Below are positions 26,073 through 37,059 of a stretch of DNA of 64,000 bases, one piece after another; positions within the stretch are counted from its first letter, which is position 1, and each line of letters starts with the position of its first letter. Position numbers and translations under genes: made by a program. The notes below the pieces were generated by a model that saw nothing but the letters and a program-made list of their open reading frames with translations, did not search any database and had not been told where the DNA came from. Source of the DNA: Odontesthes bonariensis. Its lineage: Eukaryota > Chordata > Actinopteri > Atheriniformes > Atherinopsidae. The DNA lies in assembly GCF_027942865.1 (NCBI RefSeq), contig NC_134526.1:9332284-9396283 (forward strand), in the 5' to 3' direction.

Positions 26073-26899
26073 CCGGGATTAAAGTAGTTCCAGAAGACTA
26101 GAAGCAAAGTGCCTTTAACTGTAGCCTCAGGATGAAGCCTATCCTAGTATCCATCTTCTTTAGCCTTTCTATCAGCAGCCACAAAACTTGCACTGACAAT
26201 CGGATGACTGTAAGCAAACTTTAAATTGTCTTACACACTGTCTAAAAGTCTATTTATTACCAGGCGTCTGGATGGAGTCATTTCGATTAAACTGGTATGC
26301 CTTTGTGAGGCTGTGTAGTGCCTTACGTTAATCACTTACTAACGATAGGTTTTTAGAACTTATTGAATGTATTTTGAAGAAAATCAAATACCTCCTTTAC
26401 CTGAAGGTTCTCTGGCTGAAAATCTTTAATGAAAACACCAGTGCACTAATTGTAAAGAATGATGTTTAACCACTTTGACACATGTATGTTGTTTAGTGTG
26501 GTGGTTGTAAGAGATGAGATCAGCACTGTGGTTGAACCGAGTTAAATGCTGATGCCATTACTGGCTTAAATGCAAATCCTCTGTGAACTGGGGTTTTTCA
26601 GAGGACTCTAAGGAAGGCATGAAGCCAAGAATGGAATGGATACTCCAGTTACAGAATGGTTTCCCATTTTTCTTTACCAGTTAGGTACTATACTGCCACT
26701 AAGTGGTGGCACATATATTGGTATACTGTTAGTTCAGAAATAAGTTAATGCTGATGTAAGGAAGTGTGCACTTTGGATGTAAAGTGTTGCTTTATTTTGC
26801 AACAATTACATCTTGAATTGAGCGTTGACTGGGACTATCGTCTTTTATACTGTCACTTATAAAGTCTTAATGCTGTTTTTTAAAAAAAATTTTAATACA
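26073..26899 (+). other. Probable 3' UTR and flank of the sialyltransferase gene
   Basis: AT-rich sequence follows the stop codon without any supported open frame. I see no AATAAA within the first few hundred bases. The nearest clear one (27011-27016) lies in the duplicated segment further on, so the true 3' end is uncertain. Confidence 0.45.
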
Positions 26900-28180
26900 T
26901 AGCAAACAGCGTAAAATTGAAGATGACCAAACTTGACAGCTCTTTGTGAGCCAATTGTAAAAACAAGTGAACATTTGTGATCTTTTTTAACAGCACAAGA
27001 GGGAAAATAAAATAAAGTGAATAAATATTTATCGGACAAAAGTAATCGGTGTCATTCGCTTTGGTGGCGCTCACTTGCCTGAACAGGCAGGCAGCAAAAG
27101 CTTATTCACGGACATCACAGTTTACTCGATTTATCATGAATCCTCGAAGGCCCAAAACCTGCCAGGTTTTATCTTAAAAATGCAGCAATTTATTATTTGG
27201 CCATTTTTTTTTATTAAAATTTTTTTTAAACAGTTTTCCCCTCAATATTTTGCATCATGACTGGAACATCACAAGATGCACTGTTTGCTCAAATTTTTCT
27301 ATTGATTCTGTGCTTTAAAAAAAAAAAAAAAAAAAATGACACCTCATATTGTATGAAGGAGTTTTAACTGGTGTAGTCCATTTGTCTGTGGTACTTTATG
27401 TGTTCATTAGACTTCTTATTTGGTCATATTCCTAAAGTTGTGCTTTGAGATTCCTAGTTCCCAATGCTCCTCTCCTGCAATTACTATTTGGACGAGACAG
27501 CCAAACATCTGGAGGATGCATTCACAGAGTGTAGAAAGTACAAGAGCAGTTTTTTTTATTACTCCTCATACTAGTGGCCTTTGTATTTAGTCTCTAAAGA
27601 GCCATCTGCAGAGTTGGATGAATGCTGGTCAGTTTTTAGGAAAAACATCCTGTTGCCACAAGTTACTATTTCCAACTTTGCACTTGGGATTCCACTCATG
27701 ACCTCTTTGTACACTGCAGCACTCCTAATTGTTCTCACAGACAAGTTTCTCTGGAGATATTTAATATTTTTTTTTTTGTATTTTAAGAAACCCAAAAATG
27801 TATTTTCCATTTACACCATTTTATTCCCCATAATCTTATTTGATTTTTTGTGCCACTGACCCCATACAAAAGATGCAGACTCTATTCAGAATGCTTTTTT
27901 AAAAAAAACTGATTTTTTATATAATCATTTTTTCTAAAAAGCCATCAATTGTAATTCTATTTTGTCCGATAGAAATCCCCCTTTCACATGCAAATCTTCC
28001 ATTTCCATCAAAGAAATTTAAAAAAAAAAAAAAATTAAAAATTTGTCAGTGGATATCAGAACAGAAGCCTAAGAAATGCAGATTTTACAAAAGGGATCAA
28101 AACACACAAACATGGACAGTATGAATCACAGTTTGCACTAGTTATACAATTGGTTTATTGTACATTCAACATGATTGACT
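26900..28180 (+). repeat. Duplicated segment, copy 1 (shorter, decayed)
   Basis: This segment aligns in order with 37060-39240. Shared anchors include a 31-bp exact match at 27496-27526 (containing CCAAACATCTGGAGGATGCA), the stretch around CTGTTGCCACAAGTTACTA (27650), TGACCTCTTTGTACAC (27700), and the tail near 28130-28180 (CAACATGATTGA). Poly-A runs lie at about 27319-27336 and 28020-28034. Open frames in the matching exon-like part are interrupted, so this copy looks non-functional. The product is not recognised. Confidence 0.7.
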
Positions 28181-28933
28181 ATCGCAGTCTTTTTTCAGGA
28201 AAAAATGCAGACAATTTGGTCTGGAATTTTTCCCGTGTTTGACAGCGGGAAGCTGGAGATCTGCTCTCGCATCTGGAATTGTGCAGACTATATGAAGACA
28301 ACTTTCATACTGTTGCAATGAACTATTTTTCTACTACATATTACAATAAGTATTTTAACCACATTGTAACAGTGCTGTGGAAGACATCCTGACATGTTGA
28401 AAAATCCCTACCACCTGCCCTTGATTATAAACCAGTTGCCTACATCATGCAAGATCTGGAGACAGTAGTAGGTAGGCATGTTTTTCCACTTAGTTTGCTT
28501 ATATTCCTGGGGTTGGAGTTGAAGATGCAATCTACATTTGAACACAAGTTAACCTGCACCATTTTGTGAGAAAAATCCAGATATTAATGATGGGTGTATC
28601 CACAATTTCCTGGATGATTCATTACCTCCCATACAGACCAATTTGTGCAAAGAACAATGTTGCAAAAACTACAGCATACAGTATAATGGATAACACAAAC
28701 TCTACTAAACATTGTGATAACGGTGACTGAACAGTATGTTCAGTCAGAGGCTTCTTCAGTTTATAGGAGGTCATTGCTACCCACTTCCCAGGCTAGCTAC
28801 CCACAGCAATACCACTACACAACCCCTTTTCTTTTTACAATTACTAATGTCTAATAACCATAATTCATTAAACTATTTTAATTTTTCCTCCAGTGAAGTA
28901 TTTATCAATACAGTTAAATTAAATGATTTATAT

Positions 28934-29205
28934 AATTCAATTCATTTTTATTTATATAGCGCCAAATACAACAAATGTCATCTCAAGGCACTTAGATAAT
29001 AAGTCCAATTCAAGCCAATCGGAATTCAATTAATTGTAATCATAATTATTCATAAAATAATTCAATTCGTTCATATAGAGCCAATTCAAAAACAGTTTTC
29101 TAGCTAAGGAAACCAACAGATTGCACTGAAAACTTTTTCGGTCCAATCTCCCGTCCTGAGCGTGCCTGAGGAGACTGTGGAGAGAAACGATTCTTTCTAA
29201 TAGCC
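28934..29205 (-). mobile_element. 3'-end fragment of the same LINE family as at 31.8-35.7 kb
   Basis: It begins (plus) with an AATTCAATTC repeat and TTTATTTATATAGCGCCAAA, and then follows the 31.8-kb LINE 3' UTR nearly base for base through CAGATTGCACTGAAAACTTT and the GGAGACTGTGGAGAGAAACG motif. Only about 270 bp of 3' UTR remain; 5' truncation is normal for LINE insertions. Confidence 0.85.
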
Positions 29206-29965
29206 TCTGTGACACAATACTAACTTTTCTTGACCTCATGACATTTTCCAGTGAGTTCAAAGAAATGTGCTTCGGAAAAGAGTGATTGTATTTCTGTTAT
29301 TATTCAAAGTTTCGCTTGCAGCGTACAGTACATCGTTTTCTGTGACATGACTATATGACAGACTGGGCGTAGGTCATATTGACAGCTGTATGTTTTCTTA
29401 AAAGTTCAAGTAAATTTACGTTTCAGTGATAGTGGGATTTAAATTCCTCCAATGTCACATGAATCCATGACCCAAGCGTTTCCAGAGCTGGTTCAGATTC
29501 AGAGCCAGTTTCTAAGTTGGTTCTATAAAAAGAGCCACCAGCTAAGAACTGGTTTGATTCTGCACAGCCAGGGAGCCACTTCAAATAAATGTCTCAACCT
29601 ACCTCTTATCTATAGTATTCCGACTTTCTGTAGAGGACAAAAGCACAGGGAGACAGTGTCAGTCCATTTCGTCGTGCAAACCAATTCCTTGATATCACAA
29701 TTCTTGACCATAAACGCTGTTTTGATAAGTAGCGACCAACATTTCCCAATCTAGACTGGTATCAATGATCAGTGCAGCAAATGGGATTTATACAAGCTGG
29801 TTTGACTCGATGTATAAATGGTAGCTAGCAATATTAAATCACCCAACAATGTTTAGCAGTAACTAAAAGAAATTAGATTTACAAATGTAATCATGGGAAT
29901 GTGTCTGTGGCAATAACCGAGGGACAATCTCGATACGAAGGTTAACGAAGAGTAGATGTGTGAAG
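29206..29965. other. No feature recognised
   Basis: AT-rich sequence with no protein homology, RNA fold or repeat structure that I can support. Confidence 0.4.
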
Positions 29966-30170
29966 CGACGACGCCACCCTGGGAAATAATTCAGTGGTTA
30001 CACCAACCACAAGACACACAAGCTTGTTTACAGAAGAGACTTGGGTCCAGTTAAAATAAAAGATTTTATTAAGAAACCTAGTTTAAAAACCATAAGAACT
30101 AACATGCACACAGGGAAATGGGGAACCTATTCAGTGCTGAAGCTTACCAGTGGGAGAAATCGGTCCAAAG
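29966..30170. repeat. Repeat block A, left of the minisatellite
   Basis: It shares ordered motifs with block B (31126-31365): ACGCCACCCTGGGAA, then ATTTTATTAA...GTTTAAAAAC, then TTACCAGTGGG. The spacing is similar (about 90 and 80 bp). The blocks are diverged copies of one unidentified element. The AATAAAA (30056) and polarity could fit an LTR, but no TG...CA ends are defined. Confidence 0.5.
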
Positions 30171-30701
30171 GCAGGATGAGTCCCAAACAAGTACAAAATA
30201 AAAAAGGTCACTCTTGCCTCACACATGGCAGACACACTTGGTGTAGAGAAACCAAACAACCAGGGAACACACAGAATAAGGGGAACCACCACCTTTGGCT
30301 ATCAGCAACTGAAACGGATGGAGAATGGGGGTTAGTTGCGTTGAACTCAACTCAAAAAGTGTGGCCAAAAATAATCTAAATTCACAAATGAGAAAATTAA
30401 AACAATTATCACAATTACTCAAAATTAAATAAATCAACAAAGCAAATTAAATATTACAATTTTAACTCTGGCAATACACAAATCCTACTATACTAAATAC
30501 ATACATACTATAATAAACCAACAATATACTGGCATTAATTAAACAAACTAAAATCTTAATTACCACAAATTAATCTTCTATAAATTGTTTTACCAACTTA
30601 ACATTCTAAAGAAAAAAAAGAAAACCCAAACTTGAAACTCAACCACTTAGGTACACCATATAAAATATAGTCGGTCTCCACAGCAGTGACAGAGCTTTGC
30701 G

Positions 30702-31075
30702 GCAGGGCAAAGCAGAGCAGGATCCAAGCAAAGCAGAGCAGGATCCAAGCAAAGCAGAGCAAGATCCAAGCAAAGCAGAGCAGGATCCAAGCTCAACAGA
30801 ACAGACCCAAGTAAAGCAGAGCAGGATCCAAGCAAAGCAGAGCAGGATCCAAGCAAAGCAGAGCAGGATCCAAGCAAAGCAGAGCAAGATCCAAGCAAAG
30901 CAGAGCAGGATCCAAGCAAAGCAGAGCAGGATCCAAGCTCAACAGAACAGACCCAAGTAAAGCAGAGCAGGATCCAAGCAAAGCAGAGCAGGATCCAAGC
31001 AAAGCAGAGCAGGATCCAAGCAAAGCAGAATCCAAGCTCAACAGAACAGACCCAAGTAAAGCAGAACAGAATCCA
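30702..31075. repeat. 21-bp minisatellite with higher-order structure
   Basis: Tandem 21-bp units of the form GCAAAGCAGAGCAGGATCCA+A repeat about 17 times. Every few units a variant, TCAACAGAACAGACCCAAGT, interrupts (near 30792, 30938 and 31036), giving a higher-order period. Because 21 is divisible by 3, all frames stay open on both strands (7-residue repeats such as KAEQDPS or DPALLCL); these are by-products, not evidence of a gene. A worn copy of the motif recurs at 36086-36176. Confidence 0.9.
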
Positions 31076-31125
31076 AGTGTGGCGAACCGAGCTCAATGGA
31101 AATATAAGCTGACAGTTAAAACCCG

Positions 31126-31365
31126 ACAACGCCACCCTGGGAATTTCACCCAGGGAACTAACCTAAAAATGAATTAAACAAAAATGTAATATGATGCTGC
31201 AGTTGCAACCCCAAAATCAAAGACACTCAGGTCCGTTTTACTCAAAGCAGTAGACGTGTTCCAATATGAAAAATATTTTATTAAAACAGATATGGTTTAA
31301 AAACAAGTTAAAAACAATGAGGAAATGGCTGTAATAATAATGCTAAGGTTTACCAGTGGGGGAGG
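31126..31365. repeat. Repeat block B, right of the minisatellite
   Basis: This is the homologue of block A (same three ordered motifs). It starts with ACAACGCCACCCTGGGAA directly after the last minisatellite units and a short unique spacer. Together A, minisatellite and B span about 1.4 kb. The sequence from 31366 to 31800 holds no gene; its 31637-31800 part is relatively CpG-rich. Confidence 0.5.
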
Positions 31366-31800
31366 CAGGTTAGGAGGAAGACATCTCAAAAATCACCCCA
31401 CAGCACACATGGCACACTCTCACTCACAATCACGCGGTGGTGCAGCCCAAACCCAAATGTGCGACACATGCAACCACACTAGGGAGACTCTGCCACCAGA
31501 AGGACCCTGATCCCCACCACTGGGAGCTCTCCAGCGCCTGAAATAAGAATTAATTTAAAAAAAAGAAGTTTATATAAAAAAAAAAGGAAATTTAAACAAT
31601 ATATTTACAGTTTTAACACAAGACGTAAAATAAACGATGACGCAATCAAACATCAGCGGCGTCCTCCGTTATCAAACAATGATACGAATCGATCCGGCAC
31701 CATATGCGCCGCGCAACCAGTGGCTGCGTAAAATCCAGGTCACAGAAAGGAAACTTATAGGCAAAGCAGCAGCGTTCCTGCAGTTTAAGCCACAGCGGCA

Positions 31801-34800
31801 GTCAATTCAATTCAATTCAATTCATTTTTATTTATATAGCGCCAAATACAACAAATGTCATCTCAAGGCACTTAGATAGTAAGTCCAATTCAAGCCAATT
31901 GGAATTCAATTAATTAATAATAATCATAATTCATAAAATAATCCAATTCGTTCATATAAAGCCAATTCAAAAACAATTTCCTAGCTAAGAAAACCAACAG
32001 ATTGCACTGAAAACTTTTTGTTTTTCGGTCCAATCTCCCGGCCTGAGCGTGCCTGAGGCGACTGTGGAGAGAAACGACTCCCTTTTAACAGGAAGAAACC
32101 TCTGGCAGAACCAGACTCAGGAAGGGTGGCCATCCGCCTCGACCAGCTGGGGTTTGAGAAGACAGAAAGGGGGGGAGGGGGCTGCCGCGGCGGCGGCACT
32201 GTAACACCATTCAAAGGATATCTGTTGGAACAGGGAAACACGAGTTAATGACCACAATAATATCACATATACATAAAGAGAGTAAAGTGAGGAAAGGTGT
32301 GTCAGATGAGGCCCCCCAGCAGTCTAGGCCTATAGCAGCTTAACTATGGGATGTTTCAGGATCACCTGAGCCATCCCTAACTATAAGCTTTATCAAAAAG
32401 GAAAGTTTTAAGCCTGGTCTTAAAAGTGGAAAGGGTGTCTGCTTCCCGGACATTTACTGGCAGCTTATTCCACAATAGAGGGGCCTGATAACTGAAGGCT
32501 CTGCCTCCCATTCTACTTTTAGAAACTCTGGGAACCTCAAGTAAACCTGCAGTTTGGGAACGAAGTGCTCTGTTAGGAAAATATCTTACAATGAGATCTT
32601 TAAGTTATGATGGAGCTCGGTCATTAAGAGCTTTATATGTAAGGAGAAGAATCTTAAATTCTATTCTGAATTTAACAGGGAGCCAATGAAGAGAAGCTAA
32701 AACTGGAGAAATATGATCTCTCCTGTTAGTTCTCGTCAAAACTCTGGCTGCAGCATTTTGGATCAACTGAAGGCTTTTCAGAGAATGTGTGGGACAGCCC
32801 AATAATAAAGAATTACAGTAGTCCAATCTTGAAGTAACAAATGCATGAATTAGTTTTTCTGCATCACTCTGAGACAAGATGTTCCTGATTTTAACAATAT
32901 TACGAAGGTGAAAGAAGGCAGTCCTAGAAACCTGTTTTATATGCGAGTCAAATGATAAGTTCTGGTCAAAAATAACTCCAAGGTTCCTCACTGTAGAACT
33001 AGAAGCCAAGGAAATACCATCTAGGGTAACTATATAGCTAGACAATTTCTCCCTGAAACGCTCAGGTCCAAAGATAACGACTTCAGTTTTGTCTGAATTT
33101 AGCAGCAGACAGTTCTGAGTCATCCAGGTCTTTATGTCTTTAAGACATTGTAGCGTTACCGGGTATTTATATACCTATTAAATATAAGGATTTATGAGAT
33201 GTTCTTACAGTCTCAAATAAACCTTACCTCGAATTTAGGGGCACCACCAACCTAGGTTTTGACTTAATTTTAAGTCACAGTCAGGTCGGAAAACTGTTCG
33301 AAATCTAACGATCCTGGTGTTAAATTAATATTCAATTAATATTCAGTCTCATATCTCGCTACTTTCGTGAAGTTCTCGTTTGGTTGGACAGACATTACGT
33401 AAAGAAAGCATACGACACAATCTGTGATTATAACATATATATAGATATATGAGCTGTTTATTACAATGATATGATCTTAGACATGAACCTTTAAACAAAC
33501 AGGAGATGCATTGAATATGGGTGATTATATAAAACACTTAGTGAATATAAAATAAAATATGGGGAATGGGAAAATACTGGATTTATTCAAATAGTTTGGG
33601 TTGGCTGACTATTTGAATCTAAATACTGTACTGACATTTCGGATTAATTTATCATTCTGTGAAAGCCTCGAGACATCCATCAAACCCACTTTAAGGTGAA
33701 AACGGGTCGGTCTTACTGTGCTGAAGTTCTGTTCAGTCGGTTCGGACCAATGGTAGCGGCCACGCGGGTCCGAGGGGATTTCTCTTCCGCTCTCTGGGCC
33801 TTCCTGGCTGTGGTGGCTGACTTTAGCGGACTTCTCAGTTGCTTCTTTCACCGGGAAACGGGGACGATGAGGTCGAGGGCTTTACTGTGGGATGATCAAA
33901 TCCATCGTTGTGTCAGAGTTGGTCCGTTGCTGCTTTCTCTGATGAAGTGAACTTAAGTTCACAGAAGATTAATAAAAGGTTGCTTGGAGTTGGCTTTCTT
34001 GGTAGGAAAAAGGTGATGATGGCGTGAAACAGCGGAGGTTGGGACGTGCGACGTAGAAGGACGTGGATGGCGAGGGACGAACACAAACACGTAAAACGTG
34101 CATCTTCAGAGTATTTCAATCTGTTTCTTTGTTCGGATCTTTCTTTCTCGTCTCCGGGGTCTCACTGGGTTCTGGAGGGTCTCCTCCGGTCGTCCGCTGC
34201 ATCGTTATCCACACGTCCTTCCGCTCTCTCCTGAGATTATGGGAAAACTCCCAAACTCCGGCGAGCTCTTCTCTTCTGCTTAAACCATTTCTAAAAGTCT
34301 ATGAGCAGCTGTTTTCTGCTCAAATCTACTTCTGAAACTCTGGGTTGGAACCCTTCTGGAACAAGAGCCAGAGCACAAGAGGGCAGACGCCTGAAGCGAG
34401 CCAGCAAACACGAGCACCAGAGGGCAAGAAAGCAAGAGAGAGTGTGTTTTCCGCGGTTCCGGGTTTTGACTCTCGGAGGCGGGGCTTACACTACTTTTTC
34501 AGCCAATGACATGCTTGAACTGTGTGCATGTCTCTGTAAGGTGATCTGTGCTAGGGGGATTTCTGGATTTAGACAAAGAACTCCGTGTTTCTCCATTACT
34601 CCCATCTCATAGAACATTTGTCTCGGTGATTCTGAAAACACCACATCTTGTTAAGATATGCAGATTAAAGATATAACATAGACTTGTAATATAAAGACAT
34701 CAAAATAACACACATGATAAAGACAATTATGACTTTCAAAATTCAGATGAATATCTATGAAATCGTGACATATGAATATTGAATTACACAATGCTAATTT

Positions 34801-35660
34801 CTGTGTTAACAATGGGGACACTAAACAAATACCAAATAGATACCGAAGGGACATCGTTAGAAGTCACTAGCTGCATATATTGTCCATTTTACTGAGTCCT
34901 TTATATGTTCAACTAATCAACACTGCAGACCACTAGGGGGCAATGTGGTTCCATCAGGCAGGTTGGGCATTTTCCACCAAAATCAGTTCTTTGTCAATAT
35001 TTAAGCCAGAATCGTACAAATTGTCTCTATATGCGTCTTGTGATCAAGCTGGAAACCTGAAAGAAATTGTACACGGTTATCAAACACATTTAATATAGTT
35101 TAAGATTTGACTAAAAGTGAGTCTTCTTAGTTCATGAGTAGCCATCTGGTCGGATTCCTGGTGAAAAGGGGTGTTAAAGTGTCAACTTTCGAGTTATGGT
35201 CTAGATAAGATAGTAAGTCTCCCACTTTTCCAAGAGTGAGTTCGACTCCCCAAAAGCTCTTAAGGGTGTTGTAAATTAGGCAGTTTCTGTCTCTTTTTCC
35301 TTTGTGGAAAGAAAATGAAGATCTGGTTTATATCCACATACGTAAACATCCCCCACAGGAATGTTGGTTTTGTCAAAGTTTGAAAAACTCTTAATCCACA
35401 CGGCACTGTGACTGTTACAACATGCTTGTAGTCTGACCAACCTATTGGGTTCATCTAGTTTTATAGATAAGTACAGCTGAGTATCATCAGCATAGCAATG
35501 GAAATTTATGCCATGCTGCCTAATAATGTTACCTAATGGAAGCATGTATAAAGTGAAAAGAATCGGTCCAAGCACAGAACCCTGGGGAACTCCATGACTT
35601 ACTCTGGTGTGTGAGGAAGATTCTTCAGGCAAGCGGTGGTATGTCCCAATTACTCCGGAT
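31801..35660 (-). mobile_element. CR1/L2-clade LINE (RT part and 3' UTR), split by a later insertion
   Basis: Two minus-strand pieces belong to one LINE. Piece 1 (35423 to about 35660) encodes the RT core with [10 protein letters not shown] and catalytic YADD (35483-35494). Piece 2 (33148 to 31801) encodes the RT thumb and C-terminus, with LNSDKTEVVIFGP, FVTSRLDYCNSLL, LHWLPVKFRI and, further on, APLLWNKLPVNV. It ends at a TAG at 32377-32379, with one premature TAA just after LNDRAPS. The 3' UTR runs to a short TGAAT-type repeat at 31801-31822. Removing the insertion at 33149-35419 and one copy of ACAT restores a continuous frame. The 5' part is missing, as is usual. Confidence 0.9.
33149..35419. 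mobile_element. 2271-bp TGTA...TACA insertion in the LINE (solo-LTR-like), 4-bp TSD ACAT
   Basis: The insertion begins TGTAGCGTTACC and ends ACTGTTACA, flanked by ACAT on both sides (33145-33148 and 35420-35423). TGTA...TACA ends and a 4-bp duplication are typical of an LTR, here apparently solo: I see no internal repeat of the first bases, no gag or pol frame, and no second LTR. It contains AATAAA-like signals (33218) and a CpG-bearing part at 33700-34470. The longest frames show no known domain. A non-LTR explanation such as a large non-autonomous DNA element is possible but less likely. Confidence 0.75.
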
Positions 35661-36085
35661 TTGGAGCCAGTCTAGAATTCTGGGCATAAATAAAACGTAT
35701 TACTAAACGATTGCAGTAATTGGACGTTCTGGGATGCGGATGTTACATACCAATCAGGCAGGTGATCCAAGCAAGCAGCAGCGTGAGGCTTATCCACCTT
35801 TGGAAATGAGCGCATCTACCTGAGGCAAAACCACCTGCTTAATATACATCCAACAGAGACTGATGACAGGTAAGAATCAAACTTACTGGGAACGTTCCAG
35901 ACACACGGGAGGTCACAGAGGGAGACGATCTATCAGAGTTTCAACAGTACGTGGGCGGATGGCACTCAACACCCGAGTTCAATCGTAAAACATGAATCAC
36001 CATCTAGCGTTTATAACCAGGATGGTGAGACCTGATTGGCCAATAATCTCAACAAGCCGGAAACTCATGGGCATTTCCTGCCACA

Positions 36086-36176
36086 CAAGTAAAGCAGCAC
36101 AAGATCTAAACAGAGCAGGATACAAGAACAGAACAGACCCTAGAACAGCAGAACAGGATCCAAGCAAAGCAGCAGT
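36086..36176. repeat. Worn copy of the 21-bp minisatellite motif
   Basis: Segments AAGTAAAGCAGCACAAGATC, GAACAGAACAGACCCTAGAA and CAGGATCCAAGCAAAGCAGC repeat the unit and variant unit of the array at 30.7-31.1 kb in the same orientation. This suggests that both belong to one element family, or were once neighbours before the LINE region separated them. Confidence 0.65.
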
Positions 36177-36185
36177 GTTGATCTA

Positions 36186-36230
36186 TAAAAGAGCTGATCT
36201 GTGTAGATTCTACACAGATCACCTCTTTTA
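36186..36230. repeat. 45-bp near-perfect palindrome (22-bp arms, 1-nt centre)
   Basis: The left arm 36186-36207 (TAAAAGAGCTGATCTGTGTA then GA) and right arm 36209-36230 are reverse complements with a single mismatch around a central T. It sits directly after the minisatellite relic. Either strand would form a long snap-back hairpin. Confidence 0.9.
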
Positions 36231-37059
36231 TTCAGGGCCTATCAAAAATGATGAGCCGAATTAATACAAGCAGAACATGCATGAGCAATAATAATCACAG
36301 TGGGTCTACATGATGAGATTAATTCGATTATAGCTATAGTTGGGTCATGCTCCTTATTTGAGCAAGGGTAATTATCCTTGGATATATGGCGGTGAATGAA
36401 TCGAATCATAGGCACAAAGCATTTCATACCCCGGTACGATAGGTGGCGCTGTACCCATCAGACTGTAACGCAGACATACCAATGAGCAGCGTGTAGCACC
36501 TGTTGGAGGTGAGGCGAATTGGTCCCGAACGGACCAATTAGGAGGATGGCTTGTAATCCAAATGCGCCGGCATAAGACCCGCGACACACAGCTACAGTCA
36601 CACAAAATCATGTGAAATCAGTGTAAAATAAGCCGCCTGTCTAACCGCGGCAGCCCTGCCACATTACCTGCCACCGAAACACAGGAAGCCGGGAGCAACA
36701 CGCCCCGGAAGTGGGTGGTCAAGGAACCCTAGAGCAAAGGAAGTCGAGATGGGCTCCATTCCTTTTTATAGCGTGTCCCAGGTGGTATATTATGACCCAT
36801 TTTGGGAGCAGGGATGAGACTCATCCTGCTACAACATTGGAAAACATTATAAAAAAATGGTTGCTTAACGTCCAGCTAACAATGCTGCTTCTTCCTGACG
36901 CAGCTTGCTGGGGCCTTTGCAGAACACACTTACCTGCTGGTCCATAACAGTGTCAGGTGTTAATTCTTTTCTTTGACATTTTTGTCCAAAACATATTTAT
37001 AACTGCTCCAAAAAAAGAAATCATTGTTGTTCAGAATAAAAAGTACCTGCTGAAAATAT
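36231..37059. other. CpG-richer unassigned stretch
   Basis: Between about 36430 and 36730 CpG and GC content rise clearly (GGTGGCGCTGTACC, GCGCCGGCATAAGACCCGCG, AACCGCGGCAGCC). It resembles the 5' region of a mobile element or a small promoter. No coding frame is recognised. Confidence 0.35.

Noticed and set aside
28736..28999. Possible small protein ending HFYLYSAKYNKCHLKALR, also found at 31637-31879
   Set aside because: The shared ending is just the LINE 3' UTR read in antisense; the upstream parts are unrelated.
30702..31075. CRISPR-like array
   Set aside because: Repeats are contiguous 21-bp units without unique spacers, in a vertebrate genome; it is a minisatellite.
30639..31135. Repeat proteins (DPALLCL and KAEQDPS frames) up to 162 aa
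   Set aside because: They arise because the minisatellite unit is 21 bp and lacks stops; all frames on both strands are similar and no flanking coding sequence exists.
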